From Dunaliella salina (lineage: Eukaryota > Chlorophyta > Chlorophyceae > Chlamydomonadales > Dunaliellaceae): a stretch of DNA of 10,461 bases. Of the stretch, positions 1 to 6,430 are shown piece by piece. Each line of letters begins with the position of its first letter. Positions within the stretch are counted from its first letter, which is position 1. Location of the stretch: contig MU069658.1 in the NCBI GenBank assembly GCA_002284615.2, forward strand, positions 146,018-156,478, given 5' to 3'. Both the position numbers and the translations under genes were made by a program. The notes under the pieces are model-generated. The model had not been told where the DNA came from and ran no database searches. It saw only the letters and a program-made list of their open reading frames with translations.

Positions 1-87
<87 letters not shown>
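1..87. repeat. (AC)n microsatellite at left edge
   Basis: A perfect dinucleotide run of about 43 AC units, uninterrupted, ends at the A before AGCTTTTTT. It begins at the first base of the window, so its true length is unknown. The right edge of the window ends in the complementary dinucleotide (GT)n. Confidence 0.99.
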
Positions 88-88
<1 letters not shown>

Positions 89-460
89 GCTTTTTTACTG
101 TGCAGAATTGAGGGAGAACAGGATTACAGGAAGGAAAAGGCCTTCAGTCAAAACGCGCGACTGCTAGCCTGCTCATAGAAAGTAACAATCTCATGCAAAA
201 AGAAAGGAAGTTTATTCTTATCTTGCATGTGTGCAGAATTGGGCCCATCATGCACCCCCAAAATAATTTGTCTCGCAACCGTGCATCAACAGCGCAGCTC
301 ACAAATGACACAGACAAACACACAGGGGCAACCTTGACCACTTATACCTTCTCACTGTCCAAAACGGTAATTTGCATCATCGCGCATCCTTGAAATGAAC
401 ATCTGTTTTTCTTGCACGCAGTCACCACGCAGTGCAAACATGTTATTTCTGCATGGCGAT
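88..460. other. Gene-free stretch, nothing recognised
   Basis: About 370 bases with no repeat, RNA gene or convincing exon that I can see. A possible minus-strand donor (GTGAGC, near 299) lacks good upstream context and I do not call an exon from it. Short open frames on both strands have no protein-like features. Confidence 0.5.
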
Positions 461-674
461 AGATTTTTTACGTTGCTTCCTCTACTACTGTGGCTGGACG
501 TAGCAAACCACACCTTGGTAATGTCAGGAAAGGCCGATGCACTATGGGCCACATTGTTTGTCTTGCTAGATTTTTTACGTTGGTTCCTCTACTACTGTGG
601 CTGGACGTAGCAAACCACACCTTAATAATGTCAGGAAAGGCCGATGCACTATGGGCCACATTGTCTGCCTTGCC
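461..674. repeat. 107-bp tandem duplication, two copies
   Basis: Copies run 461-567 and 568-674 and begin with AGATTTTTTACGTT. They differ at only about six positions, for example TTGGTAATG versus TTAATAATG and TTTGTC versus TCTGCC, so the duplication is fairly recent. The period is not a multiple of three. The right copy overlaps the 3' part of the minus-strand candidate exon at 621-719, so the exon end and its candidate donor (GTGTGG) were duplicated with it. Confidence 0.97.
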
Positions 675-719
675 AAGTGCAACTCTGGAAACAAGTTTCC
701 AGATGCCTGTCGCTGCTTC
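621..719 (-). CDS. Candidate internal exon, weakly ARM/HEAT-like
   Basis: Read on the minus strand, an acceptor (CCAATCCAG) is followed by 33 open codons in phase 0, then AAG and a non-ideal donor GTGTGG. The peptide starts EAATGIWKLVSRVALG and ends KADNVAHSASAFPDIIK. The pattern E-AA---W-L followed by AD-N and a P-D-I-I-K segment loosely resembles an armadillo or HEAT repeat (helix 2, turn, next helix). I see this as weak similarity, not a domain assignment. The frame stays open past the donor, so the 3' boundary is uncertain. The exon ends in the 107-bp duplication, and the other copy (461-567) carries the same end with I-to-T, A-to-T and D-to-N changes. Phase 0 matches the candidate exon at 1086-1127. 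Confidence 0.28.
684..703. repeat. Short hairpin, 9-bp perfect arms
   Basis: TCTGGAAAC and GTTTCCAGA are exact reverse complements separated by two bases. The structure lies inside the candidate exon at 621-719. It could be chance or a small RNA fold. Confidence 0.8.
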
Positions 720-904
720 CTGGATTGGACTAGTCAGATTGCAAGCATTCGTATGCTCCTGCTTGTCTGACTTGGTTGGAAGACGCAGCTCATGTAGCAC
801 CTTCATCCTCCTCTCCTCATTTCGAAGACATCCCCTTTTGTTCCCTCGAATTCCCTGTGCCCTTGAACTCCTGTGTGTTTCCAAGCAGATACTCAACTGC
901 ATAC

Positions 905-946
905 TTGAGCTTCACTCCCTCCCCCTTGCTCAACAGAGCTTTGCAT
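905..946 (-). pseudogene. Degenerate copy of the exon at 1086-1127
   Basis: Read on the minus strand this block has the same 42-base length and the same start (ATG CAA AGC TCT) as the exon copy 181 bases away. It would read MQSSVEQGGGSEAQ. The donor-like GTATGC remains, but the acceptor AG is gone: CACACGCAG in the intact copy is CACACAA here. It looks like a dead exon duplicate. Confidence 0.35.
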
Positions 947-1085
947 TTGTGTGAAAGTTCCCTCTTTCCTTGCTTACGAAGTTGATGCCATCCCATCACT
1001 ACAAAAACCACTATGTCCATCATCCCTCCATATTGTGATGATGCCATTCAATGGCTTCAAGCAGAGTCCATGCCCAGATACATAC

Positions 1086-1127
1086 CTCAGCTTCGGTCGC
1101 CATTGCTTGCTCCACAGAGCTTTGCAT
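1086..1127 (-). CDS. Candidate 42-base internal exon
   Basis: On the minus strand, acceptor CACACGCAG precedes 14 codons reading MQSSVEQAMATEAE, followed by a good donor GAG|GTATGT. It is phase 0 at both ends, so it joins in frame to the candidates at 2458-2494 and 621-719. Function is unknown; the peptide could be a linker or helix within a solenoid. The block is duplicated at 905-946, where the acceptor is lost. An exon this short needs transcript support. Confidence 0.22.
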
Positions 1128-1347
1128 CTGCGTGTGAGCGGTCGATACACACGTTCTTATCCCTTTAAGCTTTCCTTAAGTATTGAATCAACGATGGGGC
1201 AAAACTGTGCCGGAACATGCTGGTTTTCCATGTCGACCATGAATGCAAGAAACCACACAGCTTTCTGTCCCTTGATTCATTCCTGATTCCCTGATCCACT
1301 GGTTGCCTCATTCTGGCCCTTGCACTTGGCACAGCACTCCTACGTAC

Positions 1348-1447
1348 CATAAAGAGTAGCCAATTTGCTTGACAGGACCGGATACACAGCTCAAGTTGTT
1401 ACCATATACTCCCTCATAGAGGGGAGACTCTTTGCTTGCCCTTGTAA
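1348..1447 (-). CDS. Possible exon, one frame open
   Basis: On the minus strand, 100 bases lie between AAATTAG and the donor ATG|GTACGT. Only one frame is open; it includes ASKESPLYEGVYGNN and ends PVKQIGYSL. It needs two bases at the start and leaves two at the end, so it cannot sit between the phase-0 candidates at 2458-2494 and 1086-1127 without other exons. The acceptor lacks a strong pyrimidine tract. This may be an exon of another transcript or chance. Confidence 0.13.
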
Positions 1448-1482
1448 CTAATTTAATCCTAATTACAAAAGCCTTGTATCTT

Positions 1483-1668
1483 GGGATCGGCATATAGCGC
1501 TATATGGGCCAAACCTATAGCGCTATATAGCGCCATACAGCGATGTAGCGCTATATCAAAGATAGCGCTATACTGACCTCTAGATCGGCAGATAGCGCTG
1601 TATCCCAAAAGTATATTGCGCGATATAACGCAATATGCTATATAGCGCTATATGCCAACGCCGATCCC
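1483..1668. mobile_element. MITE-like foldback element with AGCGCT palindromes
   Basis: The element starts GGGATCGG and ends CCGATCCC, a perfect 8-bp inverted terminus. Just inside are matching inverted blocks CATATAGCGCTATAT (1491-1505) and its reverse complement (1640-1654). AGCGCT occurs six times, mostly inside TATAGCGCTATA-like palindromes, and there is a 10-bp hairpin with GTATATTGCG at 1611-1620. Subterminal palindromic words resembling AATAGCG are known in some plant hAT-like elements, so a non-autonomous DNA transposon is plausible. I could not find a clear target-site duplication, and there is no transposase. Confidence 0.65.
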
Positions 1669-1759
1669 TACTTATAAGCTCTGCTCCCGGCTCTCTCCTG
1701 GGCTAGCTGTGTGTAGGTCATGAGTGCTTTCTGTTGAGGCCTCTCCGCTTATTGCTATG

Positions 1760-2040
1760 TGCCATGGCATACAATTATTGAAATTACCGAATGGCACAGC
1801 TGCACGCTGTGACAGGTTTCACATGCTGACATATGGTTGAGCTCCAGATCTCATAAATTATTGGACCTCACATCTTCTTTGCCATGGATGGTTTGACTCT
1901 TTCTCAACTTATCATAGGGTTAGATACAAGTTGACAATACTGATAACCGCGAGGTCTTGCAAGACCTCCAATATTCTTCTCTTCTTCCTTCACATGCATT
2001 GCTTTGCATCCCCCCCCTCCCTTGGACCCTTGCCTCCCAA
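1760..2040. other. Stretch without a gene; palindromes only
   Basis: It contains the 10-bp palindrome TGCCATGGCA at 1760-1769 and a perfect 18-bp palindrome with no spacer at 1951-1968 (GAGGTCTTG followed by its complement). I see no other structure and no convincing exon. Confidence 0.6.
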
Positions 2041-2048
2041 TTCCACCT

Positions 2049-2376
2049 AAAAGGGGCTTGTTAAGATTTGAAGGGGCTTTGAAGGGTAAGGGCAGAGGGT
2101 CGAGGGGCTTAGAGTAAATGGACACTGCAGGGTCTTTAACATCCCCACTCAGACTTCCCAAAAAGCACCCATTTGCCCCTCCACAAACTGTGCATTTATC
2201 TGGGCATTCATCACAAGCCAAATTCAGAAAGAAAAAAAACGTGTTGACTTCAAAATGTCAGCAAACTCTTTTTTGCTTTTTGGCACATTTTCATAGCGCA
2301 ATCCGTTGAACTTTCTACCCCTGTGCCAGAAAGACCCCTTCAAACCTCACAAACCCCCTTGACAACCCCTTGAAGG
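2049..2376. repeat. Imperfect inverted repeat of AAGGGG-rich arms
   Basis: The left arm (about 2049-2086, AAGGGGCTTGTTAAG then TTTGAAGGGG) matches the reverse complement of about 2330-2376 (AAGGGGTTGTCAAG, then TTTGAAGGGG), with a gap of about 11 bases. AAGGGGCTT also recurs nearby, so simple-sequence drift is an alternative to a true foldback element. Confidence 0.5.
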
Positions 2377-2457
2377 TCTACGCAAGCCAGAGGCCGCGTG
2401 CATTAAGGGAAGGTCCACTAACAAGCTAGCAGGCTAGCAAGGTAGCAGTGGCCTTAC

Positions 2458-2494
2458 CAGAAGGCCCTCGAAACCTGCACTAGACACAGCTAGC
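2458..2494 (-). CDS. Candidate 37-base internal exon
   Basis: On the minus strand there is a strong pyrimidine-rich acceptor (TTTCTGGCTCTCTCCTAG), 37 bases, then the donor CTG|GTAAGG. Only one frame is open: one carried base plus 12 codons reading LAVSSAGFEGLL. The start phase fits the candidate at 3239-3264, which ends with two bases (GG), so the junction codon is GGG. The end is phase 0, matching 1086-1127. The joined peptide LWCLEGIGLAVSSAGF has the small-hydrophobic spacing of an alpha-solenoid helix pair. An inverted copy at about 1689-1740 has lost both splice sites (CCTGG and CTGTTG). Confidence 0.22.
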
Positions 2495-2536
2495 CTAGGA
2501 GAGAGCCAGAAATAGATCTAGTGGGGATCTGAAGGG

Positions 2537-2797
2537 TTGCTGACACTAACACCCCGATTACGGATTGTTGTCTCTCCTTATCCTTTCCCAACATCAATCG
2601 TGCTAAGAGGGGCAAAAAGGATGGGTATTCGGGCACATTGGGGGCCAGATTACAATGTTGTTCCTCAGGCCCTCTACAGAAAACTGTACGCCCCCCGACA
2701 GAAAAGTGTACGCTTGGACAGATTGTCAAAATTGAAATGGGAATTCAAAAAATTGACACAAAGTGAAGGCCAGGTCCAATCTGATTCTTCAGGGTGA
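2537..2797 (+). other. Plus-strand open frame, coding status doubtful
   Basis: This ATG-started 86-codon frame has no recognised domain. Its middle encodes a short repeat from a 22-bp tandem duplication (CAGAAAACTGTACG at 2677 and CAGAAAAGTGTACG at 2699). The C-terminal part is basic (SKLKWEFKKLTQ). The opposite strand is also open over much of the region. I see no promoter or splice support and consider it probably non-coding. Confidence 0.1.
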
Positions 2798-2845
2798 TCT
2801 GAGGGTTAACAAAGAGACCTCAGTCATCCAGCTGTAACAAACTCA

Positions 2846-2931
2846 GTGACCGAAATGCTTTGATGTTACGAGAGTGATGGCACAATAGGTGACCAAAATG
2901 CTTTGATGTTGCAAGAGTGATGGCACAATAG
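2846..2931. repeat. 43-bp tandem duplication
   Basis: Copies run 2846-2888 and 2889-2931. Both read GTGACC-AAATGCTTTGATGTT and end GAGTGATGGCACAATAG, with about three substitutions. The period is not a multiple of three. Confidence 0.97.
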
Positions 2932-3052
2932 GTTTCAAGGACAAGACCAGGTGGGAAGCAACATGAAATTGTGCAATGTTGGCCACTTAGCCCCTCTTCA
3001 ACACATCTTCTACCCAGAGTAAACTTTAAAACACCATTCTGCCTTGTTTGGT

Positions 3053-3097
3053 CCCAGGTAGCATCATCCGAGGTAGCATCATAGGATGCTACCTGGG
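3053..3097. repeat. Three-copy switchable hairpin
   Basis: CCCAGGTAGCATC (3053-3065) is an exact reverse complement of 3085-3097. A middle copy, AGGTAGCATC at 3071-3080, can pair with the same right arm across a four-base loop. Two mutually exclusive hairpins are therefore possible, with loops of 19 or 4 bases. Confidence 0.85.
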
Positions 3098-3238
3098 CTT
3101 TAACCCTGTCGCTGGGCCTCTTTGATTCCAGCAGAACCTAACGATCACTTTTTTTCATTGGATCCCAAATAGCGAGAGAACGCTAACGACCTCCGTATTC
3201 TGATGGCAAGGTCAGTCAAACATTGATTGTAAGCTCAC

Positions 3239-3264
3239 CCAATCCCTTCAAGGCACCACAGATT
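3239..3264 (-). CDS. Candidate 26-base micro-exon
   Basis: On the minus strand, acceptor GTTCCAGTTGCAG is followed by AAT CTG TGG TGC CTT GAA GGG ATT GG and then the donor GTGAGC. It reads NLWCLEGI plus two bases, and joins exactly in frame to 2458-2494. LW-L-G-(x)-L-(x)3-AG across that join is a spacing seen in HEAT-repeat helices. At this length chance is a serious alternative; the phase agreement and splice sites are the only support. Confidence 0.18.
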
Positions 3265-3320
3265 CTGCAACTGGAACGTTGACCGCATTAACTCCTTAAA
3301 TGCATGGCCTTCCATGTATA

Positions 3321-3439
3321 TAGGGTTGACCAATTCCCTCTTTTAGAAAGTACTGATGAGTATGAACGGCAAATATATGGAATATTTGGCACTAAATACA
3401 TGGGCATACAGTGACTGCCTACGGAACTGGCCAACCCTA
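3321..3439. mobile_element. MITE copy A, TA at each end
   Basis: The left end TAGGGTTGACCAATTCC and the reverse complement of the right end, TAGGGTTGGCCAGTTCC, match except at two positions. A TA dinucleotide lies at both outer edges, as expected for a Tc1/mariner (Stowaway-like) target duplication. The element is about 115-119 bp and has no coding capacity. A diverged second copy is at 7256-7372. It lies about 20 bases downstream of the candidate donor at 3459-3458 on the minus strand. Confidence 0.75.
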
Positions 3440-3459
3440 CAAGTGTTTTGCCAACTTAC

Positions 3460-3501
3460 CGGCCATGGCATGGAGGCAGAGCAGAACATGGTACACGACA
3501 C
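3460..3501 (-). CDS. Candidate 42-base internal exon
   Basis: On the minus strand, acceptor GCGGCTGCAG precedes 42 bases and an excellent donor GGCCG|GTAAGT. In phase 0 it reads VSCTMFCSASMPWP, compatible with the candidate at 3239-3264. In another phase it reads VVYHVLLCLHAMAG, which would join to 4197-4236 but not downstream. An acceptor further upstream (near 3537) would lengthen it in the same phase-0 frame. The acceptor side is reiterated at 4012-4095 without the donor. Frame and start are unresolved. Confidence 0.18.
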
Positions 3502-3621
3502 CTGCAGCCGCAATCCCAAATAGTGGAGGCTGCACTTCGTCTGGCTGGATGGCGAATGTAAATGATTAAATGGTTGTATGATCAGATATAGATTCAATTT
3601 AATGAAGGCGTACCTGTAAAC

Positions 3622-3671
3622 CTCATTCTATGCTCATGAGAATGAGTTCTTTATCATGAGACCTCGTTCTC
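3622..3671. repeat. Alternative hairpins around CTCATTCT
   Basis: CTCATTCT (3622-3629) is the exact complement of AGAATGAG (3639-3646) across nine bases. GAGAATGAG can alternatively pair with CTCGTTCTC near 3663-3671 with one G-T pair. Confidence 0.65.
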
Positions 3672-3680
3672 AATTATCAG

Positions 3681-3761
3681 GATCGTAAAATTCCTGGAGC
3701 ATTCAGTGCTCTGGACCAGGCTGTGATCAATGTTCTCCTTGGACAGTACAAATTCATTTGA
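3681..3761 (+). CDS. Possible plus-strand terminal exon
   Basis: After a modest acceptor (CGTTCTCAATTATCAG), one frame runs 26 codons to TGA, beginning DRKIPGAFSALDQAV and ending LLGQYKFI. The composition is protein-like and the other two frames close earlier. It runs opposite to the other candidates, there is no matching upstream exon, and I treat it as a weak call that shows how easily short plausible exons arise. Confidence 0.1.
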   Translation, partial: DRKIPGAFSALDQAVINVLLGQYKFI

Positions 3762-4196
3762 GCAACAAGAATGTGAAGCACGCAAATACCTTTACTTGGC
3801 ACACACACGCATGCATACATTACACCTTTGGACCCAGCTGCACGTCACTAGCGGGCTGCATGAGCTTTTCCCTCCAAGGAAAATAAGCCCATCTTGTTCA
3901 GCAAATGCCACCACGATTGGCAATTTTTCAACTTTGAAAGAGATGTCCATCTTCAATTGTGTAGCACCAATGTTGGATTGTTGAATCAATTCAAAACCGA
4001 TGGTGGAGACTGCAATCCAAAATAGTGGAGGCTGCAAGGTTCAAGGAGCATGAGTAGGTAGGTAACAGCAGGATACATCGCACACAAAACCTGCAGCCAT
4101 ACTCCAACAGTGGTCATTGCGTAATGGAGGTGCAAAAAACATCCATGGACCAGGGAACATGTTGCACATGTCACAGGTGGGATTTACAGGGCTCAC

Positions 4197-4236
4197 CATA
4201 CATGAAGAGGATGCAGGGCCGAAGAGTGCCCAGGTA
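4197..4236 (-). CDS. Possible 40-base exon
   Basis: On the minus strand, TAGTACAG is followed by 40 bases and the donor TATG|GTGAGC. It reads YLGTLRPCILFMY plus one base in phase 0. The pyrimidine tract is poor. It would follow 4417-4462 in phase if that exon were spliced at AAG|GTGCAG instead of ending at its stop. All three frames are open, so the evidence is thin. Confidence 0.1.
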
Positions 4237-4270
4237 CTGTACTACTTTTAAATCATCCGGCAAAAATAAT

Positions 4271-4735
4271 GTTTTTGAGGGGTGCGGGGTGACTGCGGGA
4301 CGATTTGAAAATAATCATTTCAGGGGCTGCGGGATTGTTGCAGGATTACAAAAAATAATTGTTTTGAGAAAATTGAGTGTCGAGCGAGGAAGGCCCTAGG
4401 GCTTCAGAGGGGCTCATCAGCCGGCCTGCACCTTCTTCAGCTTCTTCAAGCCCTCCTCATCACTGAGGCACAGCGGAAAGGAAGCAGGGAGCAGGGAGGA
4501 TGAAACTCCAGGAAAAGCTTACTCAGCAGCATGCAATGGCAGGTCCTGCATGCATGGTAAACCCCTACTTTTCATGCAGGCAAAACCCAGTGAAGTAAAT
4601 GGGCAAGGGGGGGTGTCAGCCATTGCGGAAATACGCGGGATCACCAAAAAAAATATGGAGGAGGGTGCGGGATTGGAGCAGGATTGAGGAAAAAAAACAT
4701 ATTTTCCAGGGGTGCGGGATGATCACCTGGTAGTA
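4271..4735. repeat. About 45-bp GGGGTGCGGGATTG units in two pairs
   Basis: Units start near 4271, 4317, 4655 and 4701. Each has TTTT-AGGGG(T)GCGGGAT, a variable GCAGGATT segment, then an A-rich stretch (AAAAAATAAT or AAAAAAAACAT). The two pairs are about 385 bp apart and flank the candidate exon at 4417-4462. Confidence 0.75.
4417..4462 (-). CDS. Candidate terminal exon
   Basis: On the minus strand a long pyrimidine-rich tract (about 4465-4505) ends in CTGTGCCTCAG. One carried base and 14 codons follow, then TGA: DEEGLKKLKKVQAG. The codons are AAG, CTG, GTG, GCC and GGC, a G/C-ending bias that stands out from the surroundings. A donor GTAAGC at 4522-4521 could supply the upstream exon and would give a 60-base intron with the junction codon GAT. 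An alternative internal donor (AAG|GTGCAG) would make it an internal exon. The protein is not recognised. If terminal, the candidates at lower coordinates belong to another gene. Confidence 0.25.
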
Positions 4736-4740
4736 CGGTA

Positions 4741-4812
4741 AGCTCAAAAGAGCCTTTTTCAACAAATGCGCACAAAAGCTCAAAAGAGCCTTCTTCAACA
4801 AATGCGCACAAC
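4741..4812. repeat. 36-bp tandem duplication
   Basis: Copies start at 4741 and 4777: AGCTCAAAAGAGCCTT, then TTCAACAAATGCGCACAAA. They are nearly identical. Each contains the small hairpin GCTC-AAAA-GAGC. The period is 12 codons, so any open frame across it shows a 12-residue repeat. I regard that as a by-product. Confidence 0.95.
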
Positions 4813-4929
4813 TCTTTTCACCCAGCCCTGCACAAGACACCTCCAGCCTGAGCAAGCAAAGCAGGGAGAAGAGGGGCTGACGTTGAGAAAAAGCTGCTAA
4901 GTTGGCCATTGAACTTCACTGTGACCCAC

Positions 4930-5460
4930 TCAAGGGTGGACAGCAGGCAGTACCGGAAGCATACAAATGCATTTAACGGCAAACACAGGCCACCTGGCCG
5001 TGGACTCCAAGGGAAGCAAAAGATCAATGAGCAGAGGGCGGCAGGCAGCACCAGAAGCACACAAGTGCATTTGAAAGCGAGCTTAGGCCATATTGCCGGA
5101 TTCCAAGGGAAGCAAAATATCAGTTGGCAGAGCATGCTAAGGTAAGACAATGCTTGGAGGGACGCCAAGCATACAGCAGTCGCCAAGAGAAGTAAGACTA
5201 CACTAGAGTGTGCAAACAAAGGCCATTGCTCTAAATACCAAGGGAAGCAAAAGATGGGTTGGCAGAGCATGCATCGCAAACATCTTGGAGTGAAGCCACA
5301 CGTGTTGCAGACGCTGAGAGAAGTGGGACTACAACAGAGAATACAAACAAAAGCCACATTGCAGTGAAAACCAGGGGACGCAAAAGATCAGTTGGCAGAG
5401 CATGCATGGCAAACAGCTTGGAAGGAAGCCTCGCTTACGGCAGATGCTGAGAGATGGGAC
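4930..5460. repeat. Degenerate tandem repeat, about 134 bp
   Basis: Four anchors CCA(A/G)GGGAAGCAAAAGAT recur at about 5007, 5103, 5238 and 5371, followed by TTGGCAGAGCATGC and GCTGAGAGAAGTGGGACTA-type segments. Spacings are 96, 135 and 133, so the first unit carries a deletion. A minus-strand open frame at 4818-5357 repeats LIFCFPW because of these anchors. Its cysteine-rich, biased composition and the frame break at the 133 spacing argue against coding. Confidence 0.85.
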
Positions 5461-5484
5461 TAGAATAGAGTATCCCGAGCATGG

Positions 5485-6375
5485 GCGGATGGCACGGCAT
5501 CAAGCGTGAGAAATGGAAAACGGATGGGTGTAAGGCATGAGATTTTGGAGCTTTGGAGTGGAAAGGTATCATGCATGAGATGATGGAGGGATGGAAGGGC
5601 ACCAGGCATCAGATGATGGTGAAACGGATGGGCATAGGGCAAGAGAACTTCTTAGGGAAACGGAGAGATATCAGACAGATAAAATGGGGGAACAGAAAGG
5701 TTTCAGGCACGAAATGGTGGAAACGAAGAGCTTTGGGCTTGAGATAGTGGAGGAACGGGTAGGCATTGGGCATGAGATAGTTGGGAAATGGATGGGCATC
5801 CCATGCCTGATGCCATACCTTTTATCTTGAATTTCTTCATCTCATACTCGATGCGCTTCATTTCCCCACCATCTCATGCCGGATGCCCTTCCGCCCCCCC
5901 ATGATCCCGCGTCTGGTATCTTTCCAATTCGCCAAAATTGGACAGATGCCAGGCGTGTGGTGATGGGGGGGCGCAAAAGCATCTGGCATGAGATGATGCG
6001 GAAATGGATGGGCATCAGGCATGAAACGGTCAAGAAGCAAAGGGCATCAAGCATGAGATGGTAGGGGATTGGATGGGCATAAGGCATGAGATGGGAAGGA
6101 AATGGAAAGGTATCAGGCATGAGATGATGGGGGGACGTAAAAGCATCTGGCATGAGACGATGCGGAAATGGATGGGCATCAGGCATGAGGCGGTCGGGAA
6201 GCGAAGGGCATCAGGCGTGAGATGGTAGGGGATTGGATGGGCATTAGGCATGAGATGGGGGGGAAAATAGAAAGATCTCAGAAACAAGATGATGTGGTAA
6301 CGGAAGGGCGTGAGGCACAAGATGCTGGGAGGATGGGTGAACAGGCAGTTGCAGGGCATCAAGCATCAGGGCATG
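5485..6375. repeat. GGGCATCAGGCATGAGATG minisatellite
   Basis: An array of 30-35 bp monomers centred on GGGCAT(C/A)AGGCATGAGATG with G/A-rich spacers such as GGGAAATGGAT. The left part is more diverged. From 5975 a higher-order unit of five monomers (35, 32, 33, 34 and 30 bases; 164 bp) is repeated at 6139 with high identity. Minus-strand open frames with repeated LMPDA motifs are produced by the repeat. Confidence 0.95.
5801..6058. repeat. Large palindrome inside the minisatellite
   Basis: Monomers between about 5801 and 5929 run in the opposite orientation to the rest. The core arms 5892-5929 and 5936-5973 pair at 31 of 38 positions without gaps around the loop CGCCAA. Similarity continues outward with small gaps: CATCTCATGCC-GATGC on the left against its complement near 5980-6000, then CATTTCC and the CATGCCTGATGCC block. 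A head-to-head junction lies near 5795-5807. Confidence 0.85.
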
Positions 6376-6430
6376 AGTGAAGGTCCAGCTAGGGGGAGCA
6401 ACACAACATCAACTTGGGAGAGCACAGCAC

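Larger units (their letters stand above)
878..1140. repeat. Diverged direct duplication, 181-bp offset
   Basis: The blocks near 878-955 and 1056-1140 share an order of matching words. These include CAAGCAGA, a TACCT/TACTT-GAGCTTC segment, CTTGCT-CA and CAGAGCTTTGCAT, the last at 934 and 1115. The second block contains the candidate exon at 1086-1127, and the first is its degenerate counterpart. Confidence 0.8.
1689..2507. repeat. 28-bp inverted repeat bounding about 820 bp
   Basis: 1689-1716 and the reverse complement of 2480-2507 match at 26 of 28 positions, starting GGCTCTCTCCT. Weaker similarity continues inward to about 1742 and 2450, ending at AGGCC. The right arm overlaps the acceptor and body of the candidate exon at 2458-2494. 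The left arm lacks both splice dinucleotides. It may be an inverted duplication of an exon or the ends of an element; no transposase is visible between the arms. Confidence 0.8.
3504..4095. repeat. Reiterated GCAGCC...GGCTGC hairpin block
   Basis: The block GCAATCC-AAATAGTGGAGGCTGCA occurs at 3510-3533 and 4012-4035, each flanked by partial extra copies of GTGGAG-CTGCA. A third diverged copy starts CCTGCAGCC near 4090. GCAGCC (3504-3509) pairs with GGCTGC (3528-3533). The copies cover the acceptor side of the candidate exon at 3460-3501. Confidence 0.75.

Noticed and set aside
490..954. 154-codon plus-strand frame
   Set aside because: It runs over the 107-bp duplication, has no recognisable domain, and is antisense to a better exon candidate.
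3600..3671. Minus-strand donor ACAG|GTACGC near 3612
   Set aside because: The upstream sequence is a hairpin-rich A/T segment without an open frame of coding character.
4818..5357. 179-codon minus-strand frame with LIFCFPW repeats
   Set aside because: It covers the degenerate 134-bp repeat. It is cysteine-rich and biased, and the next unit is out of frame.
5842..6362. Minus-strand frames with repeated LMPDA motifs
   Set aside because: They arise from the 30-35 bp minisatellite; motif spacing follows the DNA repeat and changes frame between monomers.
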